A stretch of DNA of 64,000 nt from Streptomyces aquilus (GCF_003955715.1 NZ_CP034463.1:10168001-10232000), one strand, 5' to 3'; shown: positions 35,650-45,548, numbered from the stretch's first letter. Translations and numbers: made by a program. The notes: a model not told the origin generated them from the letters alone.

Positions 35650-37299
35650 ATGTCCAGAAGTCATGCCAGACTCGCAGCCGTTCTCGCTGCCGCCGGAGCC
35701 CTGACCGGCGTGACCGCCGTCCAGCCCCCGGCGTTCGCCGCCTCCCACCATCGGGCGCCCGCCAAGCACGTCCTGCTGATCTCGATCGACGGACTGCACC
35801 AGTCGGACCTGGCCTGGTACGTCTCCCGGCACCCCAAGTCGGCACTGGCGCGGCTGGTCGGCGGCGGTGTGGAGTACACCCACGCCAAGACCACCACGCC
35901 GTCCGACTCCTTCCCCGGCATGGTCGCCCAGGCGACCGGCGGCGGCCCCGGCACCACCGGCATCTACTACGACGACACCTACAACGCGGCGCTCCTGCCC
36001 GCCGGAACCACCAACTGCAAGGCCGTCAAGCCCGGTGCCGAGGTGGACCTCACGGAGGACCTCGACAAGAACCAGGCCTCCCTCGACGCCGGTCAGGGAC
36101 TCACCGGCCTGCCGGACAGCATCCTGTCGATGACGGGCCACCCGGCAAGCCTGATCAATGCCTCCAAGCTGCCGGTCGACCCCAAGACCTGCAAACCGGT
36201 CTACCCGCACTCCTACGTCAAGGTGAACACCGTCTTCGAGGTGGCCCGCAGCGCGGGGCTGCGCACCGCCTGGTCGGACAAGCACGCGGCGTACGAAATC
36301 CTCAACGGGCCCTCGGGCACCGGAATCCAGGACCTGTTCACGCCCGAGATCAACAGCGACGCCCTCGGCTACCCGGCCGGCAACGACTGGACCAAGGACA
36401 ACCAGGCCACCGAACAGTACGACGGCTACAAGGTGCAGGCCGTCCTCAACGAGATCGACGGCTACGACCACAGCCGTACCCACAAGGTCGGCACCCCGGC
36501 GATCTTCGGCCTCAACTTCCAGTCGGTCTCCACCGCGCAGAAGCTGCCCGCCTCCGACGGCCTCAAGGGCGGCTACACCGCCAAGAGCGTGCCCGGACCG
36601 CTGCTGGCGAAGAACCTGGACTTCGTCAACGCGCAGATCGGCGCCCTGGCTTCTGAGATCACGAAGCGGCACCTGGCCGGCAGCACCACGGTCATCCTGT
36701 CCGCCAAGCACGGTCAGTCGCCCACCGACCCGACCGCGCTCACCCGGATCGACGACGGCCCGCTGCTGGACGGCCTCAACGCCGCCTGGAAGAAGCTCCA
36801 TCCCGCCGCCGGTGATCTGGTCGCACACTCCGTGGACGACGATGCGATGCTGCTCTGGCTGACCGACCGCTCGCAGGCCGCCACCGAGTTCGCCAAGAGG
36901 TACCTACTGGCGCAGAGCGGCAACGGCACCGACATCAACGCGGCACCCAAGGGCTTCACGCGCAGCGGGCTCAGCAAGGTCTACGCAGGGAAGGCCGCGG
37001 CCCGCTACTTCCACGTCGAAGCCGGTGAGGCCCGTGTCCCGGACCTCTTCGGCATCGCGCAGTACGGCGTCGTCTACACCGGCGGCACCCAGAAGATCGC
37101 CGAGCACGGCGGCGCCCACGCTGACGACCTCGATGTTCCGTTGGTGGTGTCGGGCGCCTCGGTTCCGGACGGCGTGCGCGACTCCGCGAGCGTGCAGACC
37201 AAGCAGATCGCACCAACGATCCTGAGCCTGCTCGGTCTGAACCCCCGTTCTCTGCAGGCCGTGCGCGAGGAGCACACCAGGGTGCTGCCGGTCCGCTGA
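35650..37299 (+). CDS. secreted type I phosphodiesterase / nucleotide pyrophosphatase family protein
   Basis: A 549-aa exported enzyme. The signal peptide ends about AFA-A (residue 30). The alkaline-phosphatase-type core starts with the metal ligand D47 in LLISIDGLH; the predicted nucleophile is in TTTPSDSFPG (S88, where NPP enzymes usually have Thr). Later metal motifs are SAKHGQSP, SVDDDAMLLW and EHGGAHADDLDVPLVVSG. GGGAG lies eight bases before the ATG. It would hydrolyse extracellular phosphodiesters. Neighbours give no hint to the substrate. A perfect hairpin terminator follows. Confidence 0.85.
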   Translation: MSRSHARLAAVLAAAGALTGVTAVQPPAFAASHHRAPAKHVLLISIDGLHQSDLAWYVSRHPKSALARLVGGGVEYTHAKTTTPSDSFPGMVAQATGGGPGTTGIYYDDTYNAALLPAGTTNCKAVKPGAEVDLTEDLDKNQASLDAGQGLTGLPDSILSMTGHPASLINASKLPVDPKTCKPVYPHSYVKVNTVFEVARSAGLRTAWSDKHAAYEILNGPSGTGIQDLFTPEINSDALGYPAGNDWTKDNQATEQYDGYKVQAVLNEIDGYDHSRTHKVGTPAIFGLNFQSVSTAQKLPASDGLKGGYTAKSVPGPLLAKNLDFVNAQIGALASEITKRHLAGSTTVILSAKHGQSPTDPTALTRIDDGPLLDGLNAAWKKLHPAAGDLVAHSVDDDAMLLWLTDRSQAATEFAKRYLLAQSGNGTDINAAPKGFTRSGLSKVYAGKAAARYFHVEAGEARVPDLFGIAQYGVVYTGGTQKIAEHGGAHADDLDVPLVVSGASVPDGVRDSASVQTKQIAPTILSLLGLNPRSLQAVREEHTRVLPVR

Positions 37300-37330
37300 G
37301 CGATCAGGTGAGTCCCGGCCCGACACGGGC

Positions 37331-37363
37331 GGGCCGCCCAGGTGGAGGCCACCTGGGCGGCCC
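37331..37363. terminator. bidirectional hairpin terminator
   Basis: GGGCCGCCCAGGTGG pairs perfectly with CCACCTGGGCGGCCC around a 3-nt loop. It lies between two convergent genes, 31 bp after one stop and 16 bp before the other. Confidence 0.88.
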
Positions 37364-37379
37364 CGTGCCGGGCGGGGGT

Positions 37380-38468
37380 TCAGCCAGTCGGTCCTGCCGG
37401 GGTCGTCGTGGTCTTGAAGCCCTCCGCCTTGTTGGCCTGGAGGGCGAAGTCGTTGGTGAACGTCTTGCTGAGATCCACCGACCCCTTCACATTGCCGACC
37501 AGTTTCTCCGTCGCCAGAGAGGTCTTCGGACCGCCGGCCGGCATGATGCCGTCCGGGAGGAACTGACCCTTGTCCTCGGTCAGGGCCGAGATGTAGTCGG
37601 CCTTGGTCACCAACTGGTTCGACACGTACGACGCGGGCAGCTTGTTCGCTATGTCGGCCGCGCTGTGGGTGTTGATCCAGTGCATGGTGGCGACGAGCGC
37701 GTCGACGACCTTCTGCACGGTGTCCTTGTGCGAGGTCACCCAGTCGGTGCGCGCGAGCACACTAGCCGCGGGATAGGCGCCGCCCAGCGCCACCGTGGCC
37801 CCCTGTGTGGTGGCCAGGTCGATGGCGGAGGTGCCGACGCCCTTCTTCTGGATCGCGGCGACCGTCGGCTGCGTCGTCATGACGCAGTCGACCTTGCCGT
37901 TCTGCAGCGCGGCGATGGCGGTGGAGCCCGCACCGACTCCGATCCGGTGGAACTCGCTGGTCTTGACGCCCTTCTTGGCGGCCAGGAACTGGGTGAGGGT
38001 GTCGGTGCCCGACCCCAGGTCGGTGACGCCGAGGGTCTTGCCCTTGAAGTCGGCGCCCGAGGTGACGCCCGACTTCTTGGTGCACATCTCCCGTTCGCCC
38101 GGCGCACCGGAGAGCTGGACGACGTCCTCGACCGCCTTGCCCTTGGCCTGGAACTCGATGGTGTGGTTGTACCAGGCGCCCGCCATGTCGACCTGACCCG
38201 AAGCCATGGCCTCCTCGGCGCCGACACCGCCGTCCTGCTCGGTGCTGAGCTCGACGTTGACGCCGTACTTCTTGTAGAAGCCCAGCTGTTGCGCGAGCTG
38301 GTACGGGAGGTAGATCTGCTTGTCGAGTCCGCCGGCCATGAGCTTCACGGTCGGTGTGGAGCCCGAAGTGCCGGTCGACGTCGAGGAGTTGCCGGAACAG
38401 GCGCTGACGGCGCCGAGGGCGAGAACGGTGAGGGCGGACGCGGCGACGGCGGCGGGTCGTCGGGACAT
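37380..38468 (-). CDS. NMT1/SsuA-type substrate-binding lipoprotein
   Basis: A 362-aa lipoprotein with signal and lipobox ending VSAC (C24). The mature part has two lobes typical of binding proteins for sulfonates, nitrate, taurine or thiamine precursors (VKLMAGGLDKQIYLPYQLAQ, then ELSTEQDGG and DFKGKTLGVTDLGSGTDTL). Binding to iLtpA-type or aromatic acids is also possible. It is the last gene of a leftward operon (ATPase, permease, binding protein) in which ATPase and permease overlap. The exact ligand is not readable from sequence. Confidence 0.87.
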   Translation of the reverse strand: MSRRPAAVAASALTVLALGAVSACSGNSSTSTGTSGSTPTVKLMAGGLDKQIYLPYQLAQQLGFYKKYGVNVELSTEQDGGVGAEEAMASGQVDMAGAWYNHTIEFQAKGKAVEDVVQLSGAPGEREMCTKKSGVTSGADFKGKTLGVTDLGSGTDTLTQFLAAKKGVKTSEFHRIGVGAGSTAIAALQNGKVDCVMTTQPTVAAIQKKGVGTSAIDLATTQGATVALGGAYPAASVLARTDWVTSHKDTVQKVVDALVATMHWINTHSAADIANKLPASYVSNQLVTKADYISALTEDKGQFLPDGIMPAGGPKTSLATEKLVGNVKGSVDLSKTFTNDFALQANKAEGFKTTTTPAGPTG

Positions 38469-38526
38469 GGCTGATCACATTCCTTTGCTGAGGGCGTGGG
38501 ACGAGGAAGGGGTAAGGGCGGGGATG

Positions 38527-39408
38527 TCAGATGGTGTTGGTGGCCTCGGACGGGGCCGGCGGGCGCCAGGACAGCAGCCGGTGCTCGAGCTTGCCGATCA
38601 GCCACTCGGCGCCGAGCACGATGACCGAGATGACGAGCATCGTGGCGAACACGCCGTTGGGGTCGAAGTTGTTCTGTGCGGTCTTGATGACGAGGCCGAG
38701 ACCGCTCTGTGCGCCGAGCACCTCGCCGACCAGTGCGCCGACGATGGCGAAACCGAAGGCGCTGTGCAGGCTGGCGATGATCCAGGTCAGCGCGGACGGC
38801 ACGATGACGTGCCGGATGATCTGCAGTTGCGAGGCGCCGAGCACGTTGGCGTTGGCCAGGATGTTGCGGTCGACCTCGCGCACGCCCTGGAAGGCGTTGA
38901 AGAAGACGATGAAGAACACCAGTACCGCGGCGAGCAGGATCTTGGGCAGCACGCCGATGCCGAACGCGACGATGAAGATCGAGCCGAGCACGATGCGCGG
39001 GATCGCGTTGACCATCTTGATGTAGGGGCCGAGTACGTCGGAGAGGTAGCGGCTCTGGCCGAGGGCGACGCCGAAGACGACTCCGGTGACGGCCCCGAGG
39101 GCGAAGCCGGCGAGCGCCTCCTGGATCGTCGTCCAGATGTTGGCGTAGAAGGACCCGAACTCGGTGCCGTTCTGGAAGAGGTCGACGAGCCGTTTGGCGA
39201 TGCCGGAGGGCTGCCCGAAGAAGAACGGGTCGACGATCCCCCAGGTGGTGAAGGCCTGCCAGCCGCCGATGACGAGGACCGCGAGGCCGATACGGCCCGC
39301 CCACACCAGGCCGATGCGGCGCCGCAGAGCGCGCTTGGCGGCTGACGCGCCCGAGCCTGGCGCGCCGACCTTGACGGAAGCGGGTGAAACAGCGGACGTC
39401 GTGCTCAT
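38527..39408 (-). CDS. SsuC/TauC-type ABC permease
   Basis: A 293-aa membrane subunit with about six helices. The cytoplasmic coupling loop is EVDRNILANANVLGASQLQIIRHVIVPSALTWI, the EAA-type motif of this family in a degenerate form. The ATG at 39408 overlaps the ATPase stop (ATGA); the frame is open further upstream but only as a shadow of the ATPase gene. Confidence 0.88.
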   Translation of the reverse strand: MSTTSAVSPASVKVGAPGSGASAAKRALRRRIGLVWAGRIGLAVLVIGGWQAFTTWGIVDPFFFGQPSGIAKRLVDLFQNGTEFGSFYANIWTTIQEALAGFALGAVTGVVFGVALGQSRYLSDVLGPYIKMVNAIPRIVLGSIFIVAFGIGVLPKILLAAVLVFFIVFFNAFQGVREVDRNILANANVLGASQLQIIRHVIVPSALTWIIASLHSAFGFAIVGALVGEVLGAQSGLGLVIKTAQNNFDPNGVFATMLVISVIVLGAEWLIGKLEHRLLSWRPPAPSEATNTI

Positions 39409-40265
39409 GCCGTACCTCCTGCGGTGCGTGCGTAGGCGCGCTCCACCTCCTCGCGCAGCGAGTCCCAGATCTGGTGCTGAAGTTCGATGAAGCGGGGCTG
39501 GAAGCGGATCTCCTGGACCGAGCCGCGCGGGCGGGGCAGGTCGATATCGAAGACCGCCTTGACCGAGCCGGGGCTGGACGTCATGACGACGACCCGGTCG
39601 GCGAGCGCCACCGCCTCGTCGAGGTCGTGGGTGATGAAGATGACCGACGGGCGGATCTGCTCCCACAGGCCGAGCAGTTCGGTCGACATGATCGCCTTGG
39701 TCTGCACGTCCAGGGCGCCGAACGGCTCGTCCATGATCAGGATCCGGGGTTCGTTGATCAGTGCCGCGGCCATCGCCACGCGCTTGCGCATGCCGCCGGA
39801 GAGCTGGTGCGGGTAGCGGTCCTCGAACCCCGTCAGGCCCACCCGGCGCAGCCAGTCACGTGCCGAGGCCTGGGCCTGCTGCTTGGGCACCCTGCGGAAG
39901 ACCGGGCCCATCAGCACGTTGCCAAGGACGGTCTTCCAGGGCAGCAGCGCGTCACTCTGGAACATGAAGCTGACGCCGTCGGTGACGCCGTTCACCTCAC
40001 GGCCGCCGACCTTGACCGAGCCCTCGCTGGGCCGGTCGAGCCCGGACACCATGCTCAGCGTCGTGGACTTGCCGCAACCGGTCGGGCCCACCACCGCGCA
40101 GAACTGGCCGGGCTCCACGGTGAACGACACGTCCTGCAGCGCCGTGAACACCTCACCGGCAGGAGTCAGAAACCGTTTGGTGAGTCCTGAGATCTCGACT
40201 CGCGCGCTGTCCCGGCCGGTCGTCCCGGCACCGGGGCTCGTCGCCACATCGTTTCGTGAAGCCAT
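39405..40265 (-). CDS. SsuB/TauB-type ABC ATPase
   Basis: A 286-aa ATPase with Walker A GPTGCGKST (about residue 58), signature LSGGMRKRVAMA, Walker B ILIMDEPFGALD and H-loop FITHDLDEA. The first 25 residues are a hydrophilic extension. It is the first gene of the importer operon and diverges from the CitA-type kinase, sharing a 235-bp control region. Confidence 0.9.
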   Translation of the reverse strand: MASRNDVATSPGAGTTGRDSARVEISGLTKRFLTPAGEVFTALQDVSFTVEPGQFCAVVGPTGCGKSTTLSMVSGLDRPSEGSVKVGGREVNGVTDGVSFMFQSDALLPWKTVLGNVLMGPVFRRVPKQQAQASARDWLRRVGLTGFEDRYPHQLSGGMRKRVAMAAALINEPRILIMDEPFGALDVQTKAIMSTELLGLWEQIRPSVIFITHDLDEAVALADRVVVMTSSPGSVKAVFDIDLPRPRGSVQEIRFQPRFIELQHQIWDSLREEVERAYARTAGGTA

Positions 40266-40500
40266 CTGAGGCTGTCTCCTTCCTGACCTCGGAGGTCGAG
40301 GAAGGCAGACGCTAGAGGCCGGCGTGTGTTACGTCGCTGTTTCAGCCGTATCTCGCGTTAGCCGTGTTAGCCATGCTTTTGCTCGTTCTGCTCAGCGGAC
40401 CGGGGGTGGGCAGAAGGCCGGTGACGGGGGCACAATCACGCCACCACGGGTAAGGCGCAGGGGCCGCGCCCGGGCCCCCGCACGACAGGCAGAGACACCC
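40266..40500. promoter_or_regulatory. divergent control region with GTTAGCC repeats
   Basis: Between the importer operon and the kinase gene, GTTAGCC occurs twice two bases apart (40358-40364 and 40367-40373), and GTTACGTC lies about 20 bp upstream. These direct repeats could be sites for the CitB-type regulator at 42180, linking it to the importer. Confidence 0.4.
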
Positions 40501-42183
40501 GTGACACGCATCCGTATCCCGATCGGCCGCGGTGGGAAGGGGCGGCTCTCCGCGCGGATTCTGGCCAACCAGCTGGCCATCCTGGCGCTGACCGGGCTGA
40601 TCGGTTTCGGGCTGTTCGCCTTCGCGCAGCGAGACGAGATCGACCGCCCTTACGAGAAGCGGGCCCTGGCCATCGCCGAGACCACGGCCGCCGAACCGCA
40701 GATCCGCCACGCCATGCAGTACGGGGGCGGCGGCGATGTGGTGCAGACGGTCGCCGAGCGGATCCGCAAGGCCTCTGGCGCATCGTACGTGGTCGTGCTC
40801 GACCTGCGCGGCATCCGCCACTCGCACCCCGATGCGGCGCTGGTCGGTGAACCGACGGGGGACCGGATCGTGGCGCTGGACGGCAGGACACACGTCGGCA
40901 CCGACCAGGGCGCGACGGGGCGCTCCGCCAACGGCAAGGCCCCGCTGTACGGGCCCACCGGCAAGCTGGTCGGCGAGGTGTCCGCAGGGATCCCCGAGCA
41001 CTATGTGCTGGGTGAGCTGTGGCGTGAGCTGCCCACCTTCGGCCTGTACAGCGCCATTGCCGTCGCGCTCGGCTCGGCGGCCGCATTCCTGCTGGCCGGA
41101 CGGCTCAAGCGGACGACGTTCGGGCTGGAGCTGGAGGAGATCGCCGGGCTGTTGCAGGACCGGGAGGCGATGCTGCACGGCATCCGTGAGGGAGTGGTCG
41201 CCTTCGACCCGGACGGCCGTATCACGCTGGTCAACGACGAGGCCCGCGACCTGCTGGGACTGGGCACGGCGCTCGGCAGCACGTTGGCGGAAGTCCTGCC
41301 CGACGGGCGGCTGCGCCGCGCCCTGGACGGCACCCTGGCGGGCGGCGACATCAGCGTGCTCACCGACGACCACTGCCTGGTCGTCAACCGGATGCCGGTC
41401 GCCTTGCACGGACGGGAACTGGGCGCCGTGGTCACCGTGCGCGACCGCACCGAGATGATCGGTCTGCTGCGCGAGCTGGACTCGGTGCGGGGGCTGACGG
41501 ACGCGCTGCGCGCCCAGCAGCACGAGTTCACCAACCGTATGCACACGGTGGCCGGGCTGCTGGACATCGGCGACCACGACGCCGCCTACGAGTTCGCCGT
41601 CGACACGGCCGGTGCCGAGCAGGCGCTGACCGAATCCGTACGGGAACGGATCGGCAACCCGCTGCTCGTGGGACTGATCGTCGCCAAGACCACGGTGGCC
41701 GCGGAACGCGGGGTGCGGATCGTGCTCAGCGAGGACTCCGCCCTCGGCGAGGACCCGCCGCATCTGCCCAGGCTACTGACCATCGTCGGCAACCTGCTGG
41801 ACAACGCGATCGACGCGTCCGCGACCGGACCGGCGCCCTCGGGCGGTGCCGAGGTCCGTCTGTCGCTGATCGAGGCCGTCGACGCGGTGCGGGTGGAGGT
41901 GGCCGACACCGGCCCCGGCATCCCGCCGGGCACCGCCGAGTCCATCTTCGAGGACGGCTGGTCGACCCGCCCGGACCGCGGCACCGCCCGGCGCGGCCTC
42001 GGCCTCGCGCTCGTCCACCGGCTGGCGCAGCGGCACGGCGGCACGGTCGCCGTCAGTGAAGGACCCGGCGCCGTCTTCACCGTGCTGCTGCCGGTGCCCG
42101 ACACCACGCCCGGCCCACGGGGCGCCCTGTTCACGACGGCCTCACCGGTACTGGACGGTGTGGCAGGAGGTGATCGCTGGTGA
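40501..42183 (+). CDS. CitA/DcuS-family sensor histidine kinase
   Basis: A 560-aa kinase with two membrane helices (about residues 20-42 and 182-202) around a PDC/PAS-type sensor domain that would bind a small carboxylate (ATGRSANGKAPLYGPTGKLVGEVSAGIP). A cytoplasmic PAS domain (about 225-320) leads to a Spo0B-like helix with H341 in AQQHEFTNRMHTVAGLL. The ATPase domain has NLLDNAIDAS, DTGPGIPPG and RGLGLALVHRLA. The GTG at 40501 precedes the first helix. It overlaps the regulator gene (GTGA). Confidence 0.9.
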   Translation: MTRIRIPIGRGGKGRLSARILANQLAILALTGLIGFGLFAFAQRDEIDRPYEKRALAIAETTAAEPQIRHAMQYGGGGDVVQTVAERIRKASGASYVVVLDLRGIRHSHPDAALVGEPTGDRIVALDGRTHVGTDQGATGRSANGKAPLYGPTGKLVGEVSAGIPEHYVLGELWRELPTFGLYSAIAVALGSAAAFLLAGRLKRTTFGLELEEIAGLLQDREAMLHGIREGVVAFDPDGRITLVNDEARDLLGLGTALGSTLAEVLPDGRLRRALDGTLAGGDISVLTDDHCLVVNRMPVALHGRELGAVVTVRDRTEMIGLLRELDSVRGLTDALRAQQHEFTNRMHTVAGLLDIGDHDAAYEFAVDTAGAEQALTESVRERIGNPLLVGLIVAKTTVAAERGVRIVLSEDSALGEDPPHLPRLLTIVGNLLDNAIDASATGPAPSGGAEVRLSLIEAVDAVRVEVADTGPGIPPGTAESIFEDGWSTRPDRGTARRGLGLALVHRLAQRHGGTVAVSEGPGAVFTVLLPVPDTTPGPRGALFTTASPVLDGVAGGDRW

Positions 42184-42869
42184 TCCGGACCCTGGTGGTG
42201 GAGGACGACTTCCGGGTGAGCCGCATCCACTGCGACTACGCGTCCCGCGTCCGGGGCTTCGAGGTGGTCGGCCAGGCGACGAGCGTGGCCGAGGCACTGA
42301 CCGCGGTGCGCGACCTGCACCCCGACCTGCTGCTGCTCGACATCTTCCTGCCGGACGGCAGCGGACTGGACGTGCTGCGCCGGCTCAGCGGCGACGAGGG
42401 CGGCGACCGCCCCGACGCCATCATGATCACCGCCGACCGGGACATCACCTCGGTACGGATCGCGATGAAGCTCGGCGCCGTCGGATACCTGGTCAAGCCC
42501 TTCGGCGCGCCCGACCTCGCCGAGCGGCTCACCGCCTACCGGGAGCTCCAGCACCGTATGGACGCCCTGGGCACGGCCCCCGAGACCGACCAGGCCGACG
42601 TGGACGCCCTGTTCAGCGCCGCCCGGCCGCCGGCCGTGCCCCGCGTCCCCGCGAAGGGGCACTCCGCGCCGACGCTCGCCCTGTTGCACCAGACGTTGCG
42701 CGGCGCGCACGACGCCCTGTCGGCTGCGGAGGCCGCCGAACGCACCGGAGTCTCCCGCGCCGCGGCTCAGCGATACCTCTCCTACCTGGTCAAGGAGGGC
42801 ATGGTCCGCCTCGAACTCCGCTACGGGGCCACCGGCCGCCCCGAGCACCTGTACCGCATCACGCACTGA
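42180..42869 (+). CDS. CitB/DcuR-family response regulator
   Basis: A 229-aa regulator. The receiver has E8/D9/D10, phospho-acceptor D54 in LLLLDIFLPDGSGLD and K in YLVKPFGAP. The C-terminal domain has an HTH of the CitB type (SAAEAAERTGVSRAAAQRYLSYLVKEGMV). It is coupled to the kinase gene by a 4-bp overlap. By family it should control uptake or use of a carboxylate. Candidate targets are the divergent importer and the BASS transporter that converges on it seven bases away. Confidence 0.9.
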   Translation: MIRTLVVEDDFRVSRIHCDYASRVRGFEVVGQATSVAEALTAVRDLHPDLLLLDIFLPDGSGLDVLRRLSGDEGGDRPDAIMITADRDITSVRIAMKLGAVGYLVKPFGAPDLAERLTAYRELQHRMDALGTAPETDQADVDALFSAARPPAVPRVPAKGHSAPTLALLHQTLRGAHDALSAAEAAERTGVSRAAAQRYLSYLVKEGMVRLELRYGATGRPEHLYRITH

Positions 42870-42876
42870 GCGGAGC

Positions 42877-43953
42877 TCACGGTGACGCAGGGCAGGGCGG
42901 GTGCCGACGAGCCGCTGTCCGCACCACCCGGCTCGCGGCCGTCTTCTGCAGCAGCCCGTAGGCGAGCACGGGCAGGAGCAGGTGCGGTTTGTCGGGCAGC
43001 GTGGTGGTGATCAGGACCGCGCTCGCGCTGCTGTTGTTCATCCCGCAAGCGAGGGTCAGCGAGGAGGATGCGGGGGCGTCCAGGCGCAGGAGCCGAGCGG
43101 CGGCCCGGCCCAGCACGAAGGACAGCAGGCAGACGAGCGCCGCCACGACCAGTGCCGCGCCGAACAGCAGCGGGCGCGGATGCGCGAGGAAGGAGCCCAG
43201 GGCGCCACTGGCGTTGACATAGGTCAGGACCAGGGACCCGAGCAGCGCGACGGGCACGATCACGCGCAGGGTCCGGCTGAGCCACGCCGTCGGCAGCGCG
43301 AGTCGGAACAGGATGCCGAACGCACAGGGGAGGACCACGGTGACGAGGGCGAAGCCGCCCTGGGCCGTATGGCCGGTCGTTGCCAGGGTGTGCGCGTAGC
43401 CGTCGTCGAGGAGCGGCACCAGGGTGGTGATGAGCAGCGGGATGGTGAGCGGGCTGAGGAGGGTGGAGGCGAGGACGAGTCCCACCATGGTGGGTTGGTC
43501 GCCGTCACCCTTGCCGGTCCAGACGGTGGCTCCGGCGGCCACCGGCATTGCCACGATCAGGATCATCGAGGTGATCAGTCCGCTGCCGCCGTCGCTGTCC
43601 GGGGTGCGGTGCAGTCCGAATGCGACGACGGGGATGACCAGGAGCGGGATCGCGAGGTGGAGGACCATCCCGGCCACCAGGGTGGTCGGCTTGCGGAGCA
43701 GGCGGCCCAGTTCACGGACGGGTACCTGGAGTCCGGCGGAGAAGAGCACCAGGGACAGCAGCAGCGGGGCGGTGCTCAGGGGCAGGCCGGTCACGGTGCC
43801 GATCGGCACGGTGTGGTCCCGGCGCAGCCACAGGCCGGGGTCGGGCAGGAGGAGGGCAGCGACGTAGGACAGCACGACCGCCCGGCCGAGCCGGCGGCGC
43901 AGCCAGGCCGTCACCGGGTCGGCAGGCGGTGGGGAGGCGATCGGACGGTTCAA
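42877..43953 (-). CDS. BASS-family (bile acid:sodium symporter-like) transporter
   Basis: A 358-aa membrane protein with nine to ten helices. Family features are LVLFSAGLQVPVRELG after the third helix, MPVAAGATVWTG, and the late crossover SSSLTLACGMNNSSASAVLITTTLP. The last carries the conserved Asn/Ser cluster. Members move organic acids with sodium. The start is a TTG at 43953 preceded by AAGAAGG. A palindrome GTGATCAC lies upstream (about 44013) and recurs at about 44163. Confidence 0.8.
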   Translation of the reverse strand: MNRPIASPPPADPVTAWLRRRLGRAVVLSYVAALLLPDPGLWLRRDHTVPIGTVTGLPLSTAPLLLSLVLFSAGLQVPVRELGRLLRKPTTLVAGMVLHLAIPLLVIPVVAFGLHRTPDSDGGSGLITSMILIVAMPVAAGATVWTGKGDGDQPTMVGLVLASTLLSPLTIPLLITTLVPLLDDGYAHTLATTGHTAQGGFALVTVVLPCAFGILFRLALPTAWLSRTLRVIVPVALLGSLVLTYVNASGALGSFLAHPRPLLFGAALVVAALVCLLSFVLGRAAARLLRLDAPASSSLTLACGMNNSSASAVLITTTLPDKPHLLLPVLAYGLLQKTAASRVVRTAARRHPPCPASP

Positions 43954-44171
43954 GGCGGCCTTCTTCCGTGGCGGCGGAGGGGACGGAGCGGAACGCCGCT
44001 ATGCAGGAGCCGTGATCACGGGTCGTCATGTCACTCATAGTGCTCGGGTGAGGCGGCGGGGGCATCCGATGACGCACGGCGGTCAGGATGCGTTCAGGTC
44101 TCCCGTGGCGCGCTGGCCCCCGTCCGGCTGATGAAGGTGCCGGTCGTGCCGAACGTGCTGCTGTGATCACG

Positions 44172-45548
44172 TCATCCAGCGGGCAGGTCGACCAGGAAAC
44201 GTGCTCCGGGTGTGTGCCCGGGGTCGTGGGAGACCTCGCCGCCGACGGCGCGGGCCAGGCGCCGCGCGAGCGGCAGTCCCAGGCCCGCCCCGTCGTGCCC
44301 GTCGCCGGAGTCCGCGCGCCGACCGGGCTGGAAGAGATCGTCGAGGAACTCTTCCGGCACGCCAGGACCGTCGTCGGTGACGTCGATGCGGACGCCACCG
44401 GCATGCCGCCGCGCGGACACGGTCACCGTGGAGTCGGCATAGCGAACGGCATTGGCCAGCAGCGGGCTGACGATGCGTTCGAGAAGGGCGGAAGCGACGC
44501 CTGCCTCAATCTGCTGGTCCGGCACATCGACGACGGTCTTCAGCCGGTTCCGTGCGTCGAGGTCCTCGACCAGCCGACGCAGCACGGGAGCGACAGCGGT
44601 GGCACCGACGGCCGTCGTGGTGTTCTGCGCGCCTTCGCGCGCGTCATTCAACAGCGTGTCGCAGATGGTGCGCATGGACTGGGCGGCCTCCGCGATCACC
44701 TCGTGGGTGGCGTCGGTCTCGGCCGCCGAGCGAGGGCGGGCCCGCCACCAGTCGAGCTCGACGACGATCCGGGTGAGCGGCGTGCGCAGTTCGTGGGACA
44801 GCTCCCCGGTCAGCTGCTGCTCGTGACGCAGTACGGTGCGGATGCGGTCCAGTAGTGCGTCCAACGATGTGCCTAGGCGGGCCAGTTCGGCCGGCTGGTC
44901 CGCGGCGCCGAAACGCTGGTCGGAGCCGACGGTGCTCCACAGGGTGGCTTGGTCGGTCATGGTGCGCACGGGGCGCAGCGCCCGTCCGACGGCCAGCCGC
45001 GTCAGCGCGTAGGTGCACGCGAGCATGACGGCGTCCAGGATCAGCGAGCCAGACAGCAGGGTGCCGGCGGAGTTCCGGTAGGGGGCGAGATCCGCAGCCG
45101 TGACGACGGTGGCGGTGTTGCGCGGGCCGGACACGGGTTGGGAGCAAAGGCGGACCAAACGGGGGTTGCCGGTCCGCACCGTCGCGCAGAGCGGGCTGCC
45201 CCGCGCGGCGAGCCGGTCGGCGGCCCGGGTCAGCGTGCTGCCGACCGTGGCGGACGGGGGTTTCTCCAGTAGCCGTGTCCCGCTGTAGATCCACACGTTC
45301 GTGTCGAGCAGGCTGTCGTTGACGGTCTCCAGGACCCGCACCCGGGGCCCGCTGGTGTCGACGGTGGTCGCGACGGCGGCGGCGCGGTTGCGTAGTTCGT
45401 CGTCCGCCTGGTGCTTGAGGTGCCGGTCCATGACGGTGTTGAACACGACGGTCAGCACGGTCATCAGAAGTGCGGCGGTGGTCAGAGCCACAAGCGAGAG
45501 CCGACCGCGCAGCGTGCGGGGCGTCAGACGGCGCGCGAGCCGGTTCAT
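44172..45548 (-). CDS. sensor histidine kinase of the DedA-PAP2 operon
   Basis: A 458-aa kinase with two membrane helices (about residues 20-42 and 165-187), an extracytoplasmic domain with two Cys that could form a disulfide (about 118 and 133), HAMP, HisKA with H252 in GELSHELRTPLTRI, and an ATPase domain with LLANAVRYA, DDGPGVPEEF and GAGLGLPLARRLA. The ATG overlaps the regulator stop (ATGA). It is the last gene of a five-gene operon with lipid-phosphate phosphatase genes. Confidence 0.9.
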   Translation of the reverse strand: MNRLARRLTPRTLRGRLSLVALTTAALLMTVLTVVFNTVMDRHLKHQADDELRNRAAAVATTVDTSGPRVRVLETVNDSLLDTNVWIYSGTRLLEKPPSATVGSTLTRAADRLAARGSPLCATVRTGNPRLVRLCSQPVSGPRNTATVVTAADLAPYRNSAGTLLSGSLILDAVMLACTYALTRLAVGRALRPVRTMTDQATLWSTVGSDQRFGAADQPAELARLGTSLDALLDRIRTVLRHEQQLTGELSHELRTPLTRIVVELDWWRARPRSAAETDATHEVIAEAAQSMRTICDTLLNDAREGAQNTTTAVGATAVAPVLRRLVEDLDARNRLKTVVDVPDQQIEAGVASALLERIVSPLLANAVRYADSTVTVSARRHAGGVRIDVTDDGPGVPEEFLDDLFQPGRRADSGDGHDGAGLGLPLARRLARAVGGEVSHDPGHTPGARFLVDLPAG

